Shown piece after piece: positions 1 to 5,619 of a DNA stretch of 6,432 nucleotides (position 1 is the first letter of the stretch; every line of letters begins with the position of its first letter). The notes beneath the pieces were generated by a model. The model was not told the origin of the DNA and did no database searches. It saw only the letters and a list, made by a program, of their open reading frames with translations. Source of the stretch: CAZPCT01 sp964585325 (GTDB taxonomy: Bacteria > Patescibacteriota > Minisyncoccia > JACQLN01 > CAZPCT01); contig CAZPCT010000038.1 in NCBI GenBank assembly GCA_964585325.1, forward strand, positions 1 through 6,432. Direction: 5' to 3'. Made by a program: the position numbers and the translations under genes.

Positions 1-406
1 TTACCTTTTTTGATGATGCCGTTGCTTTTTTCTTGGCCACGTTTTTCTTTCCTTTAGGAACAATGTCGCTCATACCCGCCTTTTTTGTGGTGCGCGCCAT
101 GGCAGTAACAGGGCGCACGTCTTCAGTCTCAGCAGCCGCGCCGGGTGTGCTCTCTGGAGACGCTGTTTCAATGCCGGCCCGTTGAGCAAACGTGCTGCCC
201 ATAACGTCCCCGGTTACCAGCCGTACATACTTCCCAGACTGCGCTATGGCGTCCTTTAAAAGGTAGGCGTCAACAATATTTTGTAGGATCCGTGCCCCCG
301 CGGGGACAACAAGATCAACTTCATCGGCTTCCGCTTCCGTAACGGAGTCTATGATGCTGTGGATATCCTCGTCTGAGCGCGCGTAGATTTCTTCTCTCTC
401 CTCCAT
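1..406 (-). CDS. Unrecognised protein, N-terminal 135 residues (3' end beyond window)
   Basis: I do not recognise a function. The reading frame opens at ATG 406-404 and stays open to the window edge; the TTA seen at bases 1-3 is out of frame, so the gene continues. Residues 1-28 are acidic. Residues about 29-80 look like a small alpha/beta domain: strand DLVVPAG (31-37), helix around ILQNIVDAYLLKDA (40-53), strand VRLVTGD (61-67), then helix STFAQRAG (71-78). From memory this pattern occurs at the N-terminus of large CPR proteins, some annotated as baseplate-J-like, but I cannot confirm this. Residues 80-108 form an Ala/Glu/Thr-rich linker, and 109-135 are strongly Lys/Ala-rich, typical of a disordered tether ahead of another domain. 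There is no signal peptide. The start is supported by a promoter placed just upstream; no Shine-Dalgarno sequence precedes it. Confidence 0.7.
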   Translation of the reverse strand, partial: MEEREEIYARSDEDIHSIIDSVTEAEADEVDLVVPAGARILQNIVDAYLLKDAIAQSGKYVRLVTGDVMGSTFAQRAGIETASPESTPGAAAETEDVRPVTAMARTTKKAGMSDIVPKGKKNVAKKKATASSKKV

Positions 407-417
407 AATGTATTCAC

Positions 418-446
418 ATTATACGCTACTAGGCCGTATGGAACAA
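418..446 (-). promoter_or_regulatory. Sigma70-type promoter for the gene starting at 406
   Basis: On the minus strand a perfect -10 box TATAAT (423-418) is preceded after 17 bases by TTGTTC (446-441), which keeps the TTG core of the -35 consensus. It lies in the 43-base gap after the methyltransferase stop. Transcription would start near 410-412, leaving only about 4-6 bases before the ATG at 406, so the message would be essentially leaderless. The call is from consensus match and spacing only. Confidence 0.6.
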
Positions 447-449
447 TAA

Positions 450-1163
450 CTATTTTTGCGCTGCAATAAGATAGCCCAACCCCTGGTAGATTGGGTTGGG
501 TTGATGCTCCGTAATAGTAAACCCTCCCGCCTCCACTAAAAGCTGTTCAATCTCCTCTTTACTAAACCAATTAAACATATGCTGACCGTCAAGAATTTCG
601 TGCACCTTTCCTGAAATAAAGTCCCAGTCACCTTCCAAGTCTTTAAAGACATTCTTGTCCTTCAGTTCTTGTTTTAGCTTCCCTCCTACATACTCAAAAT
701 CCTTCGCGCCTTCGGACGGGCCCGAAACAACCAAGACTCCCTCTGGTGCAAGGACTCGTGCCAACTCTTTAATACAGAGAGAGGGATCTTTAATAAAAGG
801 CAGAACATGAAGACACGCAGCTCCATCAAATTCAGAATCTTTGAAAGGTAGTTGACGCACATCACCCGCAACCACCTTTAGATGTTCATTTTTTCCGTTC
901 GTTTTTTCTTTGAGCATTCTGAGCGCGACCTCGTTTTGATCTAGGGCAGTTACATCTTTCCCCTGCTCTAGCAACACCCGTGCAAGAAAACCAGTACCCG
1001 CACCGCAATCTAATATGGTGTGTGCGCCGGCAAGACGCTCAGCGGTGAAATCAAGGACTTGTTGGTACGCAGAGATATGAGAATAAATACGATCGTACGC
1101 CCCTAGGTACCTATCCCAGAACGTGTTGTGGAGCTCTTCTGCCTCTTTGTTTAAAACGCTCAT
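450..1163 (-). CDS. Class I SAM-dependent methyltransferase (UbiE/Methyltransf_11-like)
   Basis: This 237-aa soluble protein has a Rossmann-fold methyltransferase core. The SAM-binding glycine motif ILDCGAGTG is at residues 50-58. The acidic residue that usually contacts the ribose is D75, in TALDQN. The adenine-side motif is GDVRQLPF (100-107), motif IV is FDGAACLHVL (112-121), and the post-core helix-strand is ELARVLAPEGVLVVSGP (133-149). The N-terminal helical cap (1-45) and the C-terminal 60 residues probably set the substrate, which I cannot name; small molecules, quinones or lipids are all possible. The start is 7 bases after the alaS stop, so it is very likely the last gene of the mnmA-alaS transcript. 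The upstream sequence has only a poor GGA at about 12 bases. Family membership is secure; function is not. Confidence 0.88.
   Translation of the reverse strand: MSVLNKEAEELHNTFWDRYLGAYDRIYSHISAYQQVLDFTAERLAGAHTILDCGAGTGFLARVLLEQGKDVTALDQNEVALRMLKEKTNGKNEHLKVVAGDVRQLPFKDSEFDGAACLHVLPFIKDPSLCIKELARVLAPEGVLVVSGPSEGAKDFEYVGGKLKQELKDKNVFKDLEGDWDFISGKVHEILDGQHMFNWFSKEEIEQLLVEAGGFTITEHQPNPIYQGLGYLIAAQK
475..500 (-). other. Perfect 8-bp inverted repeat near the 3' end of the methyltransferase gene
   Basis: CCCAACCC (475-482) and GGGTTGGG (493-500) are exact reverse complements separated by 10 bases, so either strand can form a GC-rich hairpin. It lies inside the coding region, ending 22 bases before the stop codon. 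No T-tract follows on the minus strand, so it is not a standard intrinsic terminator. It might slow 3' exonucleases or be an incidental result of the codons used. Confidence 0.45.
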
Positions 1164-1170
1164 ACGATGT

Positions 1171-2853
1171 TTATTCCAACACCGCCTTAATACGGCGGAT
1201 GCCAGCGCTTGAAGACTCCTCTTTTTGTATCTTGAACGTTCCCAGTTCCCCTATGCGCTCTACGTGCGGTCCGCCACAGAATTCACGGCTTACAACCTCT
1301 TCTGTCTCAGGGTTTTTAACAGTATAGATAGACACGGTGTCTGGGTACTTTTCCCCAAACACGCCAATAGCGCCCAGTTCCTCTGCCTTTTCCCGGGGCA
1401 TCTCTTCCCGCACCACCTCAAGGTTAGCCGCAATCCATTCGTTTACCAGCCCTTCCACCTCTGCAAGCTGCTCTGCAGTCATCTTCTCAGTGTGGGTGAA
1501 GTCAAAACGCGTACGCTCTGGCGTGATGTTTGAACCTTTCTGCCACACGTGCTCACCAAGCACCTTTCTTAGCGCGGCATTAAGAAGATGCGTTGCGGTA
1601 TGGAGACGCACTACCTCATCTGACGTGTCAGCCAGGCCCCCTTTAAACTTCTTCTCAGCCCCCGCGCGGGAGATTTCTTGATGCTCCTTAAAGAGTTTGT
1701 CAAAGTCCCCACGGGTAAACTTCGCGCGGCTGCCCGCTTCGTATACAATTACCTCATAGGGAAGCCCATATGTCTGATACAGATCAAATGCGGTTTTTAC
1801 ATCTATTTCTTTAAGACCATCAAGCACCTCTTTACCCTTTTTTAACGCTTCGTAGTAACGCGTATGTTCGTCAAAGTATACTGAGAGGGCTGTTCCCTGA
1901 TCTAGTTCAGGATAGGTAGGATGGTATGTGTCTATAACAATCTGTAGGAGCTCCTCAAAGTTCATGGAAAAATTGATGAGCCGGCGAAGCAACCTTCTGA
2001 GGACATACCCCTCTTCCTTGTTGGACGGACGAATTCCGTCAGATACCAAAAATGTCACAGCTCTCACGTGGTCGGCCACAATGCGTCTGTTCTCTTCTGT
2101 ATCGTCTTTTTGTGCAGGAAATACAACCGTGTCTATGATTTTCCTAAACAGATCTGTCTCAAAGAGTGTTTTTGTTTCCTGCACGACCATAGCAAGCCGC
2201 TCCAGTCCCATGCCCGTGTCCACCCCGGGTGTTTTGAGGGGTGTGAGTGTTCCGCTGGGTGCGCAGTGGAATTGGTTGAACACCAAGTTCCACACCTCAA
2301 TGTCCTGCCCGTCTGCGTTTTTGACGTATATTTCGGTGGTGGGACCACATGGCCCTTCAGTGCCGGTTGGCCCCCAAAAGTTGTCTTGCCGGCCAAAGTA
2401 TTTAATAGGCAGAGATGGATCAACCTTCTTCCAAATCTCTTCTGACTCAGTGTCTTTAGGTACATTACGGTCTCCTTCAAACACCGAGACGTAGCTTATG
2501 CTAAGTCTTATTTTTTGGGTTATAAATTCATGCGCGTACCGTATTGCCTCCTCTTTGAAGTAACCTCCGAACGAAAAATTTCCAAGCATCTCAAAAAAAG
2601 TGAGATGGGACTCGTCTCCAACCTCATCTATGTCAGAGGTGCGGAACGATTTTTGTACAGAAGCAGTATTTTTTGAGCCAAAATCAACCACAGAATCTTT
2701 CTCTCCGCTGTAGTACGGCTTAAACTGCTGCATGCCGGCCGTTGTGAGAAGGACCGAAGGGTCGTCAGAGAGAAGCGAAGACGAGGGGACCACTACGTGT
2801 CCCTTTTCTTCAAAAAAAGCTAAAAATGCAGAGCGCAGTTCCTTTGAGCTCAT
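1171..2853 (-). CDS. alaS: Alanyl-tRNA synthetase, minimised form lacking C-Ala
   Basis: It attaches alanine to tRNA-Ala and hydrolyses mischarged tRNA. The class II core is clear: TFFEMLGNFSFGGYF (85-99), DNFWGPTGTEGPCGP (157-171), VDTGMGLERL (211-220) and GYVLRRLLRR (282-291). The editing site keeps all four metal ligands: H418 and H422 (HTATH), C526 and H530 (CGGPH), plus Q438 (equivalent to E. coli Q584). At 560 aa it is far below the usual 850-900. About 100 residues (the barrel with the ESGGQVGD motif) are missing between the core and HTATH. Nothing follows the SAGIRRIKAV segment, so the DHHA1/C-Ala module is absent. The CGGTH motif reads CGGPH, and the E. coli D400 position is Q360. 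The ATG overlaps the mnmA stop by 4 bases (ATGA), and no remnant of the lost domains lies downstream. Short AlaRS forms are, from memory, common in Parcubacteria. Confidence 0.98.
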   Translation of the reverse strand: MSSKELRSAFLAFFEEKGHVVVPSSSLLSDDPSVLLTTAGMQQFKPYYSGEKDSVVDFGSKNTASVQKSFRTSDIDEVGDESHLTFFEMLGNFSFGGYFKEEAIRYAHEFITQKIRLSISYVSVFEGDRNVPKDTESEEIWKKVDPSLPIKYFGRQDNFWGPTGTEGPCGPTTEIYVKNADGQDIEVWNLVFNQFHCAPSGTLTPLKTPGVDTGMGLERLAMVVQETKTLFETDLFRKIIDTVVFPAQKDDTEENRRIVADHVRAVTFLVSDGIRPSNKEEGYVLRRLLRRLINFSMNFEELLQIVIDTYHPTYPELDQGTALSVYFDEHTRYYEALKKGKEVLDGLKEIDVKTAFDLYQTYGLPYEVIVYEAGSRAKFTRGDFDKLFKEHQEISRAGAEKKFKGGLADTSDEVVRLHTATHLLNAALRKVLGEHVWQKGSNITPERTRFDFTHTEKMTAEQLAEVEGLVNEWIAANLEVVREEMPREKAEELGAIGVFGEKYPDTVSIYTVKNPETEEVVSREFCGGPHVERIGELGTFKIQKEESSSAGIRRIKAVLE

Positions 2854-3911
2854 TTCCGTGCCGTTATTATGCCGCCACCTACCAGCATCTCGCCATTATA
2901 AAACACAGCGGACTGCCCCTCTGTGACCGCACGGACAGGTTCGCGGAACCTCACTGTCCCGTTCCCCTCGTACACTGCAGGGACCGGTTCCTGGCGGTAT
3001 CGCACTCTCACCTCTACTTCTGTTCCCTGCGTGGGCTCTTCATTCACAAAACTGAGGCTGGAAGACAAAAGTTCTTCAGACATAAGCTCCTTTTCGTCTG
3101 CGGGTGGGGCGACTACCAACGTGTTTGTGGCGGCTTCTTTGCGCGCCACGTAGTATGGCCCGGAGCCCCCAATACCTACCCCTCCCCGCTGTCCAATGGT
3201 GTAGAACGGAAGACCCGTGTGTGTACCCACCTCTCGGCCAGAGACGGTTTTAATGGGCCCCGTGGGAGCGGTGATGTATTCCCGTAAAAACTCTTGCACA
3301 TCAATTGGGCCCACAAAACAGACACCCTGTGAGTCCTTTTTCTGTGCCACAGGAAGCCCGTGCGCTGCCGCGTATTCCCGCACCGCCTGCTTTGATGCAC
3401 ACTCTCCTATTGGGAAAAGGGTTCGCGCAAGGTGTTTTTGCGTCAACGTCCAGAGAAAGTAGCTCTGGTCCTTGTGTGGGTCCTTTCCCTTGAGCAGTTG
3501 GAACGTTCCGTCCTTTTTTGCTGTGCGCACGTAATGGCCCGTGGCAATGTAGTCTGCCCCTTCAGCTATCGCGCGATCAAAAAAGAGACCAAACTTTATC
3601 TCCTTATTACACATAACGTCTGGATTGGGTGTCCGCCCCGCGGCGTACTCGCTTACCATATAGTTCACCACCCTAGACTTATACTCCTGGGTGAAGTCCC
3701 ACATCTCAAACGGAATAGTAAGATGTGCGCACACACGCATAGCGTCGCGGCGCTCCGTCACCCACGGGCACGGACGGCCGGGCGGGGACCATGTTTTCAT
3801 ATACACGCCCCTCACGTCGTACCCTTTCTGGGCCAATGATAAAGCGGCGGCGGCCGAATCAACGCCCCCGCTTAGTGCTACATATACAGTTGTGTGCTTA
3901 CTGTCCCTCAT
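2850..3911 (-). CDS. mnmA: tRNA-specific 2-thiouridylase MnmA
   Basis: It makes the 2-thio group of the wobble uridine (s2U34) in Lys, Glu and Gln tRNAs, using ATP to activate the base and sulfur passed through cysteines. Numbering from the ATG at 3911 (353 aa), the PP-loop SGGVDS is at 14-19. The first catalytic cysteine is C101 in NPDVMCNKEIKF and the second is C198 in DSQGVCFVG. Further family blocks are ATGHYVR, KDQSYFLWTL, the GLPFYTIGQRGGVGIGG stretch, and the C-terminal barrel signatures RYRQEPVPA and EGQSAVFYNGEMLVGGGI. The frame extends 8 codons upstream to a TTG at 3935, but the ATG gives the usual 13-residue lead-in and puts the cysteines at almost the E. coli positions (102, 199). 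It overlaps the ATPase gene by 14 bases and alaS by 4, suggesting translational coupling. The sulfur donor (IscS/Tus) is not in this window. Confidence 0.98.
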   Translation of the reverse strand: MRDSKHTTVYVALSGGVDSAAAALSLAQKGYDVRGVYMKTWSPPGRPCPWVTERRDAMRVCAHLTIPFEMWDFTQEYKSRVVNYMVSEYAAGRTPNPDVMCNKEIKFGLFFDRAIAEGADYIATGHYVRTAKKDGTFQLLKGKDPHKDQSYFLWTLTQKHLARTLFPIGECASKQAVREYAAAHGLPVAQKKDSQGVCFVGPIDVQEFLREYITAPTGPIKTVSGREVGTHTGLPFYTIGQRGGVGIGGSGPYYVARKEAATNTLVVAPPADEKELMSEELLSSSLSFVNEEPTQGTEVEVRVRYRQEPVPAVYEGNGTVRFREPVRAVTEGQSAVFYNGEMLVGGGIITARK

Positions 3912-5532
3912 CTGATCCGTGCTTTGTTTGCGCAAGTAATCCTTTTAGTTTACCTGCATCAATATCTGGCTCTCTCTTCCCTTTTTTGTGTTTTTTTCTG
4001 TTTCGTTTCTTTTTGTTTTGTTGCGGCTGTTCGTCCTGCGCTTTCTGGGTTTCCGCTTGCTGAGATTGCTCCTGCTCTTGCTCTGCCTTAACTACCTTTG
4101 ATTTTGCCTGCGCCGCTTTAAGTGCATCCTTCAGCGTCATGGGCTTTTCTTCTGTGTGGGCAAGTTTCTTTTGTGTCTCTCCCTGCGCCTCAGGCGGAAC
4201 ACCCGGAATGACGCTCCCCTCCTTTACCAGATCCGCAAGATCGCGCCCACCACTTATTTCGTGGTGCACCTCTTTCTGCGGCCGTGCGTATTTTTCCCTG
4301 GAGAGCGTAACGATCTCTTCAATATATGAACGCTCTGGCGGAGTATGCGGCGCCAACGTGCCCGCTGAAAAAGCCCGTGAGACTATGCCGTCAATCATCA
4401 GCTTCACATAAATGGTATATTTGGGCAAATTCACCAGATCGTTCGCCATAAACTCGGGCTCAAACTCTTTTTCTAAGAACTCCGCGTCCTCCGCGCCCAC
4501 ACGGAAAATGACCATAGTGCCCACGTTTCCAAACACCGCGTCCTTCACTTTTGAGCTGCCAGTGGCGGGGTCTTCAAGCTGAGCAATGTATTGATTTGCA
4601 AGAATGAGTGCCAGCCGGTACTTGCGGGCTTCAGAGAGAATGTCTGCAAACGAGTCCGTGGCAAAGTTCTGAAATTCATCTACATACAGGTAGAAGTTGT
4701 TGCGCTCTTCTTCCGGTATGTCCACCCGGCTCATAGCGGCAAGATACATCTTAGCCACCAAGAGGCCTCCCAACAATTTTGCGTTGTCTTCTCCTATGCG
4801 CCCTTTTGAAAGGTTCATAATGACGATTTTCTTTTCGTCCATGGCCTTCCTAAAATCAAACGAGCTTCTTTGCTGCCCTACAATATTACGGATGAGAGAC
4901 GCGGAAAGAAACTGTCCCACCTTGTTTTGAATAGCGGCCACAGACTCACGTTCGTACCGCTGGTCCCAGCTTGCATACTCGTCTTCCCAGAAAGAACGCA
5001 CAACGGGGTCGGAAAGTTGCGCGACCACCGCCTTTCTAAAGTTCTTGTCATTGTACATACGCATGATGTCAATGATGGTGGAGCCGGGGGTCTCTAGAAT
5101 GGCAAGAATGGTGTTATTTAAAATGTACTCCATACGAGCAGACCACATATCTGCCCATATCTTCTTAAAGACGCCCATAAGACCTGACGCAACCAAATGA
5201 CGCTGTTCCTCTGGCACATGCTCAATGGGATTGAACGCAATGGGGTGGTGTGTGTCCGCCGGATTAAAGTATATAACGTCCTCTATGCGGTCTTTGGGAA
5301 CAAAGGAAAGCATCTTTTCCGCAAACTCTCCGTGCGGGTCAATGACACCCACTCCATTACCATGCAAGATGTCTGAAATAACCATATTTTCCTGCAAAAC
5401 CGTTTTCCCCACACCGGTCTTTCCCAGCACGTACATATGCCGCTCGCGGTCGCCTTTTTTAATACCAAAGCGCTTCCGTTGGTTACGGAAGTTCGTCTCT
5501 GCAAAAATGGTCAGTTCGTTGGCTTTGTGCAT
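3898..5532 (-). CDS. VirD4/TraD/HerA-like DNA-transfer ATPase
   Basis: This is a RecA/FtsK-superfamily P-loop ATPase of the type annotated as type IV secretory conjugative DNA-transfer protein; such hexamers pump DNA or feed substrates to a secretion channel. Walker A is GKTGVGKT (37-44) after the block RFGIKKGDRERH (21-32). VIDPHGEF (63-70) follows. Walker B is YLYVDEFQNF (281-290; D285, E286), and the sensor-like motif is LALILANQY (307-315). Residues 110-230 form the helical insertion typical of the VirD4/TraG group. The tail (about 450-525) is low-complexity, Gln/Glu/Lys-rich, with a very basic run at 506-520 that could bind nucleic acid or acidic lipid. No membrane segment is visible, unlike classical VirD4. 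The ATG at 5532 preserves the conserved FGIKK block, and the same frame has TAA-TAG just upstream; no ribosome site is seen. The substrate is unknown: conjugation, DNA uptake and secretion are all possible. Confidence 0.9.
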   Translation of the reverse strand: MHKANELTIFAETNFRNQRKRFGIKKGDRERHMYVLGKTGVGKTVLQENMVISDILHGNGVGVIDPHGEFAEKMLSFVPKDRIEDVIYFNPADTHHPIAFNPIEHVPEEQRHLVASGLMGVFKKIWADMWSARMEYILNNTILAILETPGSTIIDIMRMYNDKNFRKAVVAQLSDPVVRSFWEDEYASWDQRYERESVAAIQNKVGQFLSASLIRNIVGQQRSSFDFRKAMDEKKIVIMNLSKGRIGEDNAKLLGGLLVAKMYLAAMSRVDIPEEERNNFYLYVDEFQNFATDSFADILSEARKYRLALILANQYIAQLEDPATGSSKVKDAVFGNVGTMVIFRVGAEDAEFLEKEFEPEFMANDLVNLPKYTIYVKLMIDGIVSRAFSAGTLAPHTPPERSYIEEIVTLSREKYARPQKEVHHEISGGRDLADLVKEGSVIPGVPPEAQGETQKKLAHTEEKPMTLKDALKAAQAKSKVVKAEQEQEQSQQAETQKAQDEQPQQNKKKRNRKKHKKGKREPDIDAGKLKGLLAQTKHGSDEGQ

Positions 5533-5543
5533 AGTGTACTGGT

Positions 5544-5558
5544 GGAGCCAGAGGCTCC
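5544..5558 (-). other. Small perfect hairpin in the ATPase leader
   Basis: GGAGCC and GGCTCC are separated by 3 bases (stem 6 bp, five of the six pairs G:C except one A:T), ending 11 bases before the ATPase ATG on the minus strand. There is no T-tract, so it is not an intrinsic terminator. The only purine-rich GGAG near this start lies in the stem, so folding could affect ribosome access. The function is inferred. Confidence 0.45.
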
Positions 5559-5587
5559 GTTGCTATTAAGGTAAGCCTTCGTCAGTT

Positions 5588-5606
5588 CTAAGTATAACGC
5601 ACTTAG
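5588..5606. repeat. 19-bp dyad overlapping the putative ATPase -10 box
   Basis: CTAAGT (5588-5593) and ACTTAG (5601-5606) are perfect inverted repeats with a 7-base spacer. The dyad covers the TATACT box (5591-5596) of the proposed promoter and begins just past the stop codon of the preceding gene. The size and placement suit a repressor half-site pair, but a 6-bp repeat can also arise by chance. Confidence 0.35.
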
Positions 5607-5619
5607 GGCGTGTTCTACA
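5591..5619 (-). promoter_or_regulatory. Possible promoter for the ATPase-mnmA-alaS-methyltransferase operon
   Basis: On the minus strand TATACT (5596-5591) is a good -10 box with 5 of 6 consensus bases. Seventeen bases upstream is TGTAGA (5619-5614), a poor -35 with only 3 of 6 matches. It overlaps the stop codon of the upstream gene. A start near 5584 would give a leader of about 50 bases containing the small hairpin. Transcription could instead simply read through from upstream. Confidence 0.35.

Noticed and set aside
475..500. Hairpin considered as an operon terminator
   Set aside because: It lies within the coding region and is followed by CTATCTTATTG, not a T-tract; kept only as an inverted repeat.
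1661..1670. Perfect 10-bp palindrome CCCGCGCGGG
   Set aside because: It is inside alaS coding sequence, short, and not repeated elsewhere in the window; likely chance.
1928..2494. 188-codon open frame on the plus strand
   Set aside because: It lies entirely antisense to alaS, has a Ser/Thr-rich composition with no recognisable domain, and is explained by the codon pattern of the real gene.
3912..3935. Extended mnmA start at TTG 3935
   Set aside because: The ATG at 3911 gives the family's usual N-terminal length and a smaller overlap with the ATPase gene; the extra 8 residues show no conserved feature.
3982..3997. A-runs on the minus strand (A7 and A6, including an A-AAA-AAA heptamer) considered as a programmed frameshift site
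   Set aside because: They encode the Lys-rich tail naturally. A -1 shift would add only about ten residues before a TGA, and I see no clear stimulatory stem.
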